64,000 nt of DNA from Cercis canadensis (lineage: Eukaryota; Streptophyta; Magnoliopsida; Fabales; Fabaceae), in assembly GCA_003255065.1 (NCBI GenBank), contig QAOA01006734.1, positions 399,759 through 463,758 on the forward strand, read 5' to 3'. Made by a program: the position numbers and the translations under genes. The notes under the pieces were generated by a model that worked only from the letters and a program-made list of their open reading frames with translations, ran no database searches and had not been told where the DNA came from. Below, piece after piece: positions 35,300 through 47,053 of the stretch (the first letter of the stretch is position 1; every line of letters starts with the position of its first letter).

Positions 35300-36353
35300 G
35301 GTAGCAAGGCTCTAATTCCTCTTATAAAAATTGATAAGCCTTAGTTCTGACATCTCAATCTAATTCCTCTTGGTTTATCCTTTGAAGTTCTCTATCAAGG
35401 CTCTTATTTGTTCGTATGGAAGTAAAAAGTGATCATCATCATAGAAGCGAACATGATAATCATGAGTACAAGATCATACTTAATTGTTTCCCGTTAATCT
35501 CTTTTATTTTGGTTAATTATAATTAAAATTAAAATTTAATCTGCACCAAGAAAAATAAAGTTGATGCTTGGTAAGTAGACATATGATATAAGTGATACAA
35601 CATAGGATACATATTCAATTTTATGAAGTACTCCAAAAGAAATTAAATTCTACATTTAAAATAGAATTTCAGTCTTGCCTCTTCAACACATGAAGATTTC
35701 CTTGCTAGGAAGCAGAAAAAGGTCAAGCAACTCTGGTGTCCACTACTGAGAGATTCCTCCAGTTGTAATTTCAGTGTTTTGGCATCTAATCTAATCTAAT
35801 CTAATCCTTGCATGCAAAAAGCCACACACCAAATTGTGACCGTACTAGAGTAAAGGTTAATGATTGACAGAATCAAAGGATCCACCTTCATTCCGTGGAT
35901 ATCCGTTTACTTACTCTCATATTAGCCAAGGATCACAAATTGGCGTTTGTTTGGAATCTTAGCAGGAGGCATCGTGGAAAGATCATTGCCAAAATTCCTA
36001 TCTAGAGACAAAACCAGGAATTTAATTAGCATGTGGGGTTAGCAAATTAAAAAAAGTTGAAAAGAAGCAAGGAAAGGTCCGCGTTTTTGACACTAGCCAT
36101 CCATCCAATCCAAGGGGCCAAAGAGAGTTGAATTCCCATTCCACCTCACACGTCATTCAAAAATCAAAACTCGCGTTATTTGCACACTTCTTGGACTGAT
36201 TCATTTTGACTCCTTTTGCTTGTTTTCGCCTAAAGCTATATAAACCCACACACAGACTCTCCCCTTACTCTCACTTCTCTAATCACCATCGCACAAAGCC
36301 TACACTGCACATTACAGAACAAGCACTTGGCTTCTTTGTCTTAACTCTAATTA
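35300..36353. other. Intergenic DNA and PADRE gene promoter
   Basis: No gene seen. A CTAAT pentamer run lies at 35787-35806. A TATA-like CTATATAAACCC near 36236 sits about 120 bp before the next start codon. Confidence 0.5.
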
Positions 36354-36872
36354 ATGGGGAACACTAGCTCACATTCTTGTTGCTCTGTTGGGTTCTGGAA
36401 CAAGAGTAAAAGTAAAACGGCGATGATCTTCTACACCACAGGGAATATTCGACAAGTCAATTTACCTTTGAATTCAGCAGAGCTCATGATCGATGAACCT
36501 GGACACGTCATCACCCCGGTGGATGAACTCCACAGAACACAACGGATTTCGGCCTTAGGAGCCGACGAGGAGCTTCAGCCAGGGAAGGCTTACATGCTGA
36601 TTCCGTCAAGTAGACTCCATTCTAAGGCATCACCGTTTGAGATCGCCATTACAGAAGAGTGGGCTTATTGTGACAACAATAAGAAGCGAAGGAACATGCC
36701 TAGTGGAAATCTGTCCAAGGTTTCACCGTCTCCCATGGATAAGGTTAACGTTTTCACAGGGAATGTTACTGCAACTGGAACAAAAACTCCCTGTGCCTCT
36801 CAACCATTTCCCAACCATAGACGTTGGAACCCTGTTCTTGATACCATTTTAGAATCAACATGTAAATTTTAG
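36354..36872 (+). CDS. PADRE (DUF4228) domain protein
   Basis: Intronless, 172 aa. Plant-specific PADRE family, named for genes responsive to pathogens and abiotic stress; molecular role unknown. The PADRE core is visible: IFYTTGNIRQVNLP, then AELMIDEPGHVITPVDEL, then L-PGKAYMLIPSSRL. It starts MGNTSS, which fits an N-myristoylation signal (Gly2, Ser6), so membrane attachment is plausible. After the core comes a low-complexity stretch, then the family C-terminal motif RWNPVLDTILE. The start is the first ATG after a short leader with a TATA-like element about 120 bp upstream. Confidence 0.88.
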   Translation: MGNTSSHSCCSVGFWNKSKSKTAMIFYTTGNIRQVNLPLNSAELMIDEPGHVITPVDELHRTQRISALGADEELQPGKAYMLIPSSRLHSKASPFEIAITEEWAYCDNNKKRRNMPSGNLSKVSPSPMDKVNVFTGNVTATGTKTPCASQPFPNHRRWNPVLDTILESTCKF

Positions 36873-38891
36873 TTTTTCAGTGAAATTGATCGCATTCTTT
36901 TAAAGGTTACAAGTTAAGGTCATTCGTCAAACATATGAATTATTCATTGATTATTTGTTAATGCCGGGCAATTCTTTCTTTCTCACAAAAGTCTACTCAA
37001 GTTCTTACCTGATGTAAAAGCAGGGACCTGGTCTTGCTTCATCGCTTTCTTTTTTTTTTTGGGGGGGGTGGGGGGGAAGTGGTTTTCTCTTTTCTGCTCA
37101 TGATGATAGTTTCGCGGATCTCCATGGGGTCAATACCCTGTTATGAATTTAAGATCTATTCGGCCCGAACATTGAGTACATGCTAATTGGCCCAAAATAG
37201 TCCATAAACTGATAGAATAACCAGATTACAAATCATAATTTGGGCTGGCCCAAAAAAATCCATTTAAATAATCAACAATAATAGGAGACACTATTCGTTA
37301 GAAAATGAATGAATAGTGTTTTTTTTTTAATATTCTAATGAATAGTAGAACAAGAAAAAAAGAAAAAAAAAATAGACACTATTGTTTGCTGTGGGTCTGA
37401 GATGTTCCTTGTTGTCATCATTCTATAATGATTGCCATCTTTATTTGATTGCTCCAACTGCTAATGAAATCGAAGGAATATGTTTCTTTTTCTCTCCTTT
37501 CTTCTTCTTTAAGTAATAGGTGAAGCTTCATTTCTCCATATTATTCATATTTTATATATATATTTTTATTATTTTTATTTTGCCATGATATTTTATATTA
37601 AAGTTTGAAAACATACCTAATGTAAACGAAATCATGCATGATGCACTCCATTTTTTTTGAAGTTATGGCTATTAGGAAATCATTTTCATTATTTTATATT
37701 TAAAACCATATACAAGTGCATTTTTTATTAAATACATTCCTCACTTAAAAAAATTATATTTTTCTTCATTAACGAAGGAATCAATATAAAATTCTATTTA
37801 AGGGGAACAAGTATCAAACAAAAATATTAAGTTAGATGAATTTTTAACATAAATCCTTTTTTTTTTTTTCATAAAGTTATTATGGGAATTGTATTAGTTT
37901 CTTTGACCCATAAAACCTAAATATTATTCTACTCTTATATTCTTTGGTCATCTTACCATTAATACTATACATGTTTCCAGAAAATTTTCCCACGAATTAT
38001 GCCATACAAATAGAACACATACTGGTCACAGATGACTATCAACGCCATGTGATTGAAGTCAAGATAAACACAATTCTTCGAACACCAGTCAAATCGTTCA
38101 TCGTACATCGGATTAATTTTTTGTTTTTTTCTTTTTTCTGCTTTTTGGGACAAACACTGGAGAGAAAAGCACATGAGGTTAAAAATATAATTTTTTGTTA
38201 GAGAGTTAAAAAACTGTTTTCAAGCAACCAAATCTTACAGTTAATTAACTCGAACCTTCAGTAGCAATAGATATTAGGGTGGACAATAGAAAATCAGAAA
38301 TTGGAACCTTTTTTTCCCCTTCATGATCTGCATCACATGGCAGTGCCTGGGCGGCTGTGCCACCCACTTTATTCTAATCGAATTAGTTAATGTAGTTATT
38401 GTTGAACGGTTCCTTGAATTGGTTTTCCTGTTAGGTAAATAGACTGAGCAAAGAGCAATCTAATGGGTCCACCACCAATTTAACTCAAAATCTTCATTCC
38501 TACATTAACTCACATTCTAAAACATTACGTTACATTACTCCCCACGGAGCACATAGAAGTTTCCATTTTCATGTTCTCATAATTTTTTGTTTGTGGGACA
38601 CAACCAAAGTCAATTTTCTGAACTGAATGAACTTGTGTTAAAACCAAAACCACCTCAAACTCAGCCAACGACCAGGCCAAATCAAACTTTATTATGTACC
38701 AAGTCCACCATTATATCCGTCACAAGATGGAGCCGTTTAACAAACATTAGTTCTAAATTCCTATTTCCTACGTTCTCAAACTCCCAACTTGCTGCCAAAT
38801 AAAACGCAACGCTAAGCCACACTTGTTTTTTCTAAGTCAATTCACATTCTCTGCCGTTACCAGTCACCACCTAGTTTCTTCCTTGTCGGCA
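36873..38891. other. Intergenic DNA between the two PADRE genes
   Basis: No gene seen. It holds a G-run at 37062-37077, long A/T homopolymers, and the short ORF 37944-38201, which has no recognisable domain and is rejected. Confidence 0.5.
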
Positions 38892-39473
38892 ATGGGAAAC
38901 CATATCTCATTTCGTCAATCAGGAACTATTGTTTACTGGGATGGCTCAGTTAAAGAATTTGACAAACCATTAACTGTGGCAGAGCTCATGCTGGAACACC
39001 CACAACAGGTAGTGGTTGAATTCCATTCAGGTCTGAACCAGAAAAGGCCAACTCCATTGCCTGCTGACAAGAACCTTGAGACGAAGAAGATTTATCTAAT
39101 GCTTCCAATCAAGCGAGGGAAGCCAATTGGATTGTGCAGCGAAGAAAGTCGCCGCATTCTTCTGATCGTGAACTCTGTTCTGCATTCCAAGTCGCTCTTG
39201 TGCTCATCAAAATTTGTTCCTTGGCTTGCTCGGATGTGCCATGCCAGTACAATTGGAGATGGAGTGGTGCACAAGAAGGAAGATAGGGAGAAAACGGAAG
39301 AGAGGTATGCGTTTTCTGAGTTTATTTTGCCAGAGATGTTAGAAGGGAGGCCTGAATATTTGAGTAGGCAATTGTCAGGGAAAGGGTGGAAGCCTAGCTT
39401 GGATACCATTAAGGAGAAGAAGATTGACACAAAAGTCTCTCACTGGTTGTTTCTCAAGATCAAGAGTTGCTAG
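38892..39473 (+). CDS. PADRE (DUF4228) domain protein
   Basis: Intronless, 193 aa. Same family as the gene at 36354 and same strand, but clearly diverged, so an old pair rather than a recent duplicate. It starts MGNHIS, again fitting N-myristoylation. PADRE core: GTIVYWDGSVKEFDKPLTVAELMLEHP, then P-PADKNLETKKIYLMLP. A variable region rich in basic residues follows, then the C-terminal motif GWKPSLDTIKE. An upstream in-frame ATG at 38823 would add 23 residues and bury the MGN signal, so the internal start is chosen. Confidence 0.86.
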   Translation: MGNHISFRQSGTIVYWDGSVKEFDKPLTVAELMLEHPQQVVVEFHSGLNQKRPTPLPADKNLETKKIYLMLPIKRGKPIGLCSEESRRILLIVNSVLHSKSLLCSSKFVPWLARMCHASTIGDGVVHKKEDREKTEERYAFSEFILPEMLEGRPEYLSRQLSGKGWKPSLDTIKEKKIDTKVSHWLFLKIKSC

Positions 39474-41590
39474 TCTAGTGATTTTAATTTAATTAAGGGC
39501 CAAATTAGCCAAAATTAATGTTGCTTTCTGTGGGCATTATTATATGTAAGAAAGTTAAGGTATGCTTTTGTGTGCATTGTTATATCTTAGGTGAAGTCTG
39601 TGGCTGTGCTGTATGAACTTCAGTGAAAGAATGTGAGTTTATAGTTTGGGTGAAGGATGAAGCCCTCTATTTATTCTTCTTTTCTGGTGGGATTGATTTC
39701 AGCAGAATCAAAAGCTTGGGATTAGAACATTGCTTTTTGCTCCTAGATACATAAAAGCTTTAACATAAATTATAAAATTCGACATAATGTTCACAAACAC
39801 ATAGTCAAACCCAATTTACCGGCACCATCTTAATGGTTATGTCCAGCACAAGACAAACCTTTTCTGCGGGGTTGACTCAAGACTAGTTGAAATCAATTGG
39901 CCCTTCCTTCATCAGCTTCAACGTTGAAACTACCCTGCCCTCTGCCTCCACGCTTCTTCATACCAACCTAAAGTTGCGGTTCTATGAATTCTTACCAAAA
40001 ATTAAGAAAAATAAATGAAAGAAAATCTCAGACACGATTCGGTTTTTTTTTTAATCGTTTAACAAAATAAAAGTTGGGTCATTATGTGATGCCATTTTTT
40101 TTTAAGAGATAATTATTATTAAGTCATTTAAATTATAAATAAAATTGTAATTTGAGTCGATAATTGTTTCTTTTTGCTCACTTTTTTAATTTTTTGTTTC
40201 CATTAAAAACAAAATAAAATAAAATGAGCGTCCCTAGTAGGCTTGTTGCGTATAACTTAAGCCCATTTCTATAGCCAGTAACCCATCTCCGAACGCATTA
40301 AACGGCCCAAAAGTTTAGGATATTTGGGCAAACTGTTTAGGGAGGAGTTGTCAACAATAGTAGGCCTAATGTATACATGGACTTGATTTTTTGCCAGTAT
40401 CAAAATCAGGAAATGCAATAAATGCTTGTTGATTATGTTGTAGAAACTAGCTCTTCTCTTAAGAGTGAAAGGCAGAAAGTGAGAAAACCCCTCACTAATC
40501 AGCACTTTTGGTAATTTGAGTTTAGGGCACTGCTTTTTTTAGAAGCTTAACGGCAACGTTAGAATTAGAAAGTTGTAAAGATGAACATATGCTATATATG
40601 TGTATGATATGAATTTTTCCTAGCAATTTGCCTTTCTCTGTAATCTTATTTCTCCTACCAATTTGCTTTTCTCTGTATTCTCCCATCCCATAGGGGGGCC
40701 CACCCAGCTTGTTTGCTTCATTTTCACCGAATATCATATATAGCCACAGGTCCACATCAAATCATAAATCATAATCCATAAGACAGTTAGGTACAAACAC
40801 TCCGGCATCAAGTGCTTAGCTTATAATTTTATGATTACCACCCCCACAAATTGGTCGTTAACGCTTTCATTTTCCAAACTACATGACCAGTCACCAACAT
40901 CACTCTCTTTCTCTCCCCCTCTCATTGTGTGACTACAGAATACAAGTTGGATCCAGCTTTATATTGCCGCTGGAATTTAATTATCATTTCTCGTGGAAAT
41001 TAATTCCAATTGACAACCAAATGATAGATTCGCAAACTGATCCAAAACAGGTCCAATTATGAACATCAACAATCAAAAGTGGATCGTATATTATAACCCA
41101 ATCAGGTCACCAAAAGATAAAACATAGCTTTGCGTGATAACGACAATTGGCTGGATTAGATTTAGAAAATGACTTAGTAATAAAGCCCTTGAAAACTTAG
41201 ATTTCACCCTTTTTTTTTATACGTTTTAATAACAATAATTTTAAATAATTTCTTTAAAAAAATTATTTCTATCAAAATAAACAAAGAAAAATAAATTGGG
41301 AAAAAAGCATGTCAAAATGAATCATTCTTCGACTTATTTTCTATCACAATGCTAAATAACACCACCATAAACAGTCTAAAGAGCTAGAAATGAAAACAAG
41401 AGAAATATAGCTAGGGACAGGGTTGAAATATATTTTGTACATTATGTTTCTATAGAAAAAATAAATTAAGTTGGAAGATATATGAACTCTTTCCTTATTT
41501 TTATTTCTCAACTTAGTGTCACACAAAATTCTAATGGAAGATCGTATAAATGGACACGTCAGTTATCTTATTTTGCTTCATGATGAACAT
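39474..41590. other. Intergenic DNA, no gene seen
   Basis: AT-rich. A diverged tandem pair of about 38 bp lies at 40622-40680 (CAATTTGCCTTTCTCTGTAA / CAATTTGCTTTTCTCTGTAT). No coding evidence in the short ORFs at 40269-40505 or 40522-40755. Confidence 0.5.
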
Positions 41591-41863
41591 GACTTTACAT
41601 ATATTCTTATCTCAAGCGATGGTTACACTGTTTTGCAGTGATATTTTGCTGTTGCAAAAGGAATGTAATGGCACTGCGTGCTGCCGAGCGGTGTCTCTTT
41701 CGGTATTGGCTGATATCAACGGCACCCATCTTATAGATAAGCGTTTAGGATATTAGCAACAAAAGAGGACGACAGAAAAAAAAAAAAAAAAAAAACCAGA
41801 GTGGTAAAAATAATTAAAAAAGAGATTTAGGAAGATAAAGAAGGAGGCGTTTTAAAAATGGGA
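41591..41863 (+). repeat. Duplicated block ending at an N, copy 1
   Basis: About 190 bp are nearly identical to 44209-44398 (two clear substitutions: GATATCAACGG/GATAGCAACGG and CCCATCTT/CCCAGCTT). After the poly-A run the two copies stay alignable but diverge. This copy ends exactly at the N at 41864. Confidence 0.85.
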
Positions 41864-41864
41864 N

Positions 41865-42043
41865 TAGATTCTGCCATCAAACCCACAACACACATAAAAA
41901 AAAGTGACAAAAATGGCAAGCATAATGTTGTTGTGCTCGTCAAATGGAGATTTGTTCCTGGATTGATATTGAACTTTGAGAAAACCACCTAACATTGTTA
42001 TTAGAGAAATTATAACAGCATGTAGTGTTGAGCTGGAATCCAC
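41865..42043 (-). CDS. Partial hypothetical small membrane protein, cut by a contig end
   Basis: The minus-strand frame starts MDSSSTLHAVIISLITMLGG and runs for about 59 codons to the N at 41864, where it is lost. It reads as a short hydrophobic segment, then a polar loop with QYQSRNKSPFDEHNN, then a second hydrophobic segment. It resembles uncharacterised small plant membrane proteins, but I cannot name the family with certainty. The rest of the gene may be missing or elsewhere. Confidence 0.4.
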
Positions 42044-42840
42044 TCCTTCTCTGTCTGAATTGTAATTAAAAAGTTGAACTGAATTAGTATTGAAAATAAT
42101 AAGAAAAGAAAGTAAAGAAGATAGAGGAAGAGAGGGAAGAATTTATGTCTTTCCATTGTTTAATTAAGTTAAAACTGGAACGTTTAGAGAAACTCAAATA
42201 TGAATCTCGTGCAGCTTCTATTTTTGCTTCACTTTAGTTGAGAAAAACTTCAACTTGCAAGGAAGAATGTTACGTGCAAGTTCATAATTGAATGGTATAA
42301 ACAAATTAATAACAATAAATTGAATTGACTGAACTAAATGAAAAATAAAAGGGAAAAACTAAACTAAATAAATTTTGTAGAAAGCAGAGGCACAGATAAG
42401 TAATACCTTTGTGTTGAGCTAAAATTATTTGAAATCATTTCAGACATGTTAGAGAGAGGGGAAACTGAGATAGAAAACTAGCTTGTACAAAAAAGTGGGG
42501 TTGTATATATCGGTGCAAGGCTACCTCCGACGCTTATTGATGAGAAATCACAGGAAAGATGAACTTTTGGGGTTAGTGAAGAATAAAGGTGGGTTTTGGG
42601 ATTTGCTAAGCTATCTTCCACCAGCGATACATTATAGAAAAATTGAGTCATACAACGTATTTTGGAATAATTAATTTCTCGTAAAATGTATAAACAAAGC
42701 GATACAAGAAATATAACAAAAAATATACTAAAATATTATTAAATATTTTAATTATGTTAAACTCAAAATTTATTAACTGTTTAGATTTTTAAAGACTGTA
42801 TTTTTTTAAATTTTTATAATAATATTAAAATTATGAGTCT
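42044..42840. other. Non-coding stretch within the N-flanked contig
   Basis: Upstream flank of the partial membrane-protein ORF; nothing else recognised. The ORF at 42483-42674 has no known domain. Confidence 0.4.
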
Positions 42841-42844
42841 TTGA

Positions 42845-43240
42845 TGTTTTCAAATTTATTTACATAATTATAACACTTTTAAACTTATATACCTAAAAAC
42901 TAAAAAAAACAATGAAGTTTGACCCATGGGGCCCATTGGACACTCCAGTGGCCCCACGGCATATCCATGTGGGACACGCCACCGGAGCCATGACATATCC
43001 CTTATTGTCATTGTCATGCACACTAACTCTTTTCAAACGTGTATTTTGAGATATAAATGATTGTGGGACCCACCAAGAAGGGATACATCGTGGGCCCACT
43101 GACATGTCCAGTGAACCCCACAGGTCAGACTTCATTTTTTTTTGTTTTTAGTTTTTTTTAAATATAATATTTAGGTATATAAGTTCAAAAATATTATAAT
43201 TATATAAATAAGTTTAAAAACAATAATATTGAGGTAAAAA
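42845..43240. mobile_element. Fold-back MITE 1 of an adjacent pair
   Basis: The left arm (about 42850-42955, with AAACTTATATACCTAAA and AACAATGAAGTTTGACCC) pairs with the reverse complement of 43115-43235. The centre is GC-rich compared with the arms. No ORF with a known domain. Confidence 0.7.
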
Positions 43241-43259
43241 ATCCTTAAAATTATTGGAT

Positions 43260-43700
43260 GAGTCTAATTCAAACTTACTTAATTATATATTATAGTTTGG
43301 GAACAAATTTACTTATCTATTGTAGTTTAGAACTTATTTACTTAGATATTGTACTTTTTAAAAATAAAAAAATAGAATCTGGAGTAGTGGGGACCACCGG
43401 ACACGTGGCAACACATCATTGTGCACTTGGAGGGTCCAATATGGACACGACGTCCAATATGCCACCCTGCAGGTCAGCTAACACACTCAACGTTAGTCGA
43501 CACACACAAGGCTCACTGTGTAAACAAAAATGGACATGTCATTGGTCACGTGGAGTGTCCACACTAGACACGTCATGTGGCTTTCGGCGTGTCCGATGGT
43601 CCCCACAACACTGGATTCTATTTTTTTTTTTAATTTTTAAAAAGTACAATATTCAAGTAAATAAGTTACAAATTATCATAAATGCGTAACTTTATTCTTG
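43260..43700. mobile_element. Fold-back MITE 2 of an adjacent pair
   Basis: Left arm 43260-43400 against right arm about 43590-43700; AATATTGTACTTTTTAAAAA and AATAGAATC blocks mirror each other. The left arm is built from three tandem units of about 28 bp of the form AACTTATTTACTTA-ATATTGTAGTTT. The same unit is recognisable in the neighbouring element, so the two are related. The GC-rich centre carries several CACGTG/GGACACG-like words. Confidence 0.7.
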
Positions 43701-44208
43701 AAGTATAATATTTAGGTCAAAGTGCCTTTAAAATGCTTAAATTTATAAAATACATTGTTTGTATATTTTTTATTATAAGAAGAGAAATTTAGCTAAAAAA
43801 AATAAGCACGTTGAGTCAACTCGTTACAGATTCACTGAATCAACTCACACTCAGACTTAATAGTAACAAACTTAGTGAATTAACTCGCCATAAACTCAGT
43901 CAATTAACTTGCTGTCATTGTTAAAACATGCAGAGAGCTTGATTCTCTTGTTTGAGAACTCTTGCTTGTTTGATTCTCTTTCTTCGCTTCTTAAGTTGTT
44001 AGTAATTGATAAATGATTCATTTCATTCTAGAATGAGTTGAACTTCATCATTTTTGTGTATGTTTAAAGAAATGAGGAATATGAAGGAAGAGTTATTTAC
44101 GTAGGTGGTGGTGTTGGTGGTCGACGATGGGAATTCTAGTGAGCGGTGGTTGGAGGAGTGCTAGGATGGTGAACAAGAGGGAAATGAGAGGTATCGGAGG
44201 AGTGGGGN

Positions 44209-44480
44209 GACTTTACATATATTCTTATCTCAAGCGATGGTTACACTGTTTTGCAGTGATATTTTGCTGTTGCAAAAGGAATGTAATGGCACTGCGTGCT
44301 GCCGAGCGGTGTCTCTTTCGGTATTGGCTGATAGCAACGGCACCCAGCTTATAGATAAGCGTTTAGGATATTAGCAACAAAAGAGGACGACAGAAAAAAA
44401 AAAAATAAAAAAGCAGATTGATAAAAATAATTAAATATGGGGTTTGGGTAGTTAAGGATGATGGCCTTTAAAAAGTGAGA
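44209..44480 (+). repeat. Duplicated block starting at an N, copy 2
   Basis: Mate of 41591-41863. It begins on the first base after the N at 44208. Confidence 0.85.
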
Positions 44481-44481
44481 A

Positions 44482-47053
44482 AGCTTGTGAAGGAAGTATT
44501 GTTAGCATGGTAGTTCAAAGGTTGTTAGTGTTAGGAGGCTTCTAATAAGAGGGAAGTGGATGATGCATGATGCGATGTCGTACCATTCCCAAATTGTAGT
44601 ATACTGGATACTGGTAGCGTAGCCCATAAATATTGTACATCATTTACCATTATTTCAATCATGAAATTTTGTCTAACTTGGCATGTATTCCACCACCAAC
44701 AGAGCAGTGTAACCCCGCTAAGCCTGAAATTGATTACCCTTCATTAGTCTTACACTCCAAGTGATTTCCTTCAACTCTTCCATTGCTCTCTGTTTCGATT
44801 TTTATTCGACTTCAATGTCCCTACAAGTTTGCTTCCGCTAAATATGTGCAACTTCTTGCATAATCCACTGAGACACAGCAACTTGTGTCACTTAACACAA
44901 ATGCAATGAACCGAGGATGCCATATCTATATCAAGGACAATTTCACGGTAGAAACCCAGCTGCCATATAAATTTGTCTCGTGGACCACACGAACCAAAAC
45001 AATATATTACTATTCCTCACATATTCAGAGATCAAAAGCTTTATGAATTCTGTTATTTTTTATGTATAACGCGAAAGAGGAAAGTCATTTATCGTAGTAT
45101 ATACTGAGCATTGGATTAAAGAATGGTTATATTTGGAACAGAATGAGAATGATGAAAAGGGCAAAGTGCAAGAAGAAAACAAAAGTTCTGCAACACAATA
45201 TGGGTAGGGTACCTTCCCAAGAAAACCGAACAACACTATAGTTCATTAATGTTCTTTTGGCAGAAACAGACCGGGCACACACACAAGTGGCTGGTTTCTT
45301 TTTCTATTTTGCTTCACCTCCTCTGCGCATCCAACACCACACGTCTAAACAACAATAATACTGCTACTCCAATTACCCATATGCAATTTGAAAAAATTAA
45401 GACATTTTCTCTTTCCAACTTCGATTTGACTCGTCCAATGACAATCCATATTCAGCTTCTGTGTTCCACTAGAAATACTAAAAAACAACGAAAAGGGTGC
45501 TTGCTCTTGCATCACCCTCGACAGAAATAACTAGACCTGTGAAGCAGAGACATGAATACTAAAATGGAGCCTTTTGGTGTTAGATGCACAAATTATAGGA
45601 ATCTGTTCCACCTAGTTACTCTGATTGGAGACTGTTAATTATTATGGAAATTTGGCGTATACAATATACATCTCCTAGGTAGATTCTTGTTCGCCACACA
45701 AAGGTGGATGGAGGTCATGTTCTCCCCTGTTTCATATTTCATAGTAAATAATAGGTCATTATTCATTTATTTTTTTGAAAAAATCAGTAGTGCTGTTGCC
45801 TTGTTGATCTTGTAAGAGGGCTTTTTCTTTTTCTATCTTTCGGTAATGCAATCATATTATGGTTTCACCGTCCATATATCCCACCATGGATGGTCATGAC
45901 TCAAAAATGAGTTTTTGGAGCCACAGAGCTCTTAAATATCCCTGTCCGTCATCTCACTTCTAAGCCAAGTTACTCTTAACCAACAATTACTTCTCTTGAT
46001 ATCTCGCCCATTCATCTCGTCACTTCTTGGTCCCTCACGTCCGTTGGACCTTACTCCACTTTGATCATCCGGAAATTTTTTACCTGTGAATAAGATGTGA
46101 TATAACTAAATCTTTTTTCAGTTTTCGTCAATTCTACAAAACCTCCCACCACCCTTCCGACATATTAACAGCTTAACTAAAACTTATTACATTCAAACTT
46201 TAACTAATGTTTAGTAAATTTATTGTGGACTGTACATTTGTGGATTTTATTGACGTAACTAACCTTGTTTAATGATGTATTAATTATTACACCAAGGAAG
46301 TCAATTGCTTTTGTCGTCCACCGCTAATGTTATTCAATTTAAATGTTATTGTTGGGTGAATTTTGTCTTCTTATCAGCGCTGGGTGATAATTAATGTTGC
46401 TTGCTACTTTAGGCCTCCGAGCCAGAATATCCCATTGAATTTTGGACCGCCTCATGATTTTTTTTCTTCCCCAATATTGTTTATGCTTGCCAGAGATGAG
46501 AAAATGAAAACCAGGTAAGGTTTGGAAATTATGTTCCAGCAAAGCAAGCAAGTCAATGGGATGTATCTAACGGTTACCCAATTACCCCCTAATTATTATT
46601 AATGTCTAATAAGTAGGAGCAACAAATAACAATCCCGTGGACATGGGTCAACAATGCCCCTATGTATTTATGTTGTTTTGATACCAGTATAATACAATGA
46701 ATGTGCTTTATTACGGTCTTACGCGGCTTTCAAAACTGGCAGGTAGAAGTAGAATAACTGGGTTGCTTGTTAAATTCACTTGTTCTCTTTTTGTTAGTCA
46801 CCAACTTTATTGAAATCCCACCAGCCAAGTTGCTTATTCATTTCTTTAGAACAGTTCAAAACCATAATGGATAGTCCAATCATCAAACGAAGTATTATTT
46901 TATTTACCAAAGAAAAAGGGGAGGTTCCATTACATGATACATACATACATACAATTAGAGTGGCATTGGATATATTAGCTATATATACCGTCTTCACTCC
47001 ATCCCTTGGCTTCTCAAGCCTAAGCAGGTGCATTCACTTCCACTATTCTCATA
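44482..47053. other. Intergenic DNA and BXL1-like promoter
   Basis: No supported gene; the ORFs at 45249-45530 and 46810-47151 have no known domain. TATA-like TATATATACC lies at about 46980-46990, 65-75 bp before the BXL1-like start codon. Confidence 0.5.

Noticed and set aside
37062-37077. G-run, considered as a G-quadruplex
   Set aside because: A single impure homopolymer run without the four-tract layout; more likely slippage or sequencing noise.
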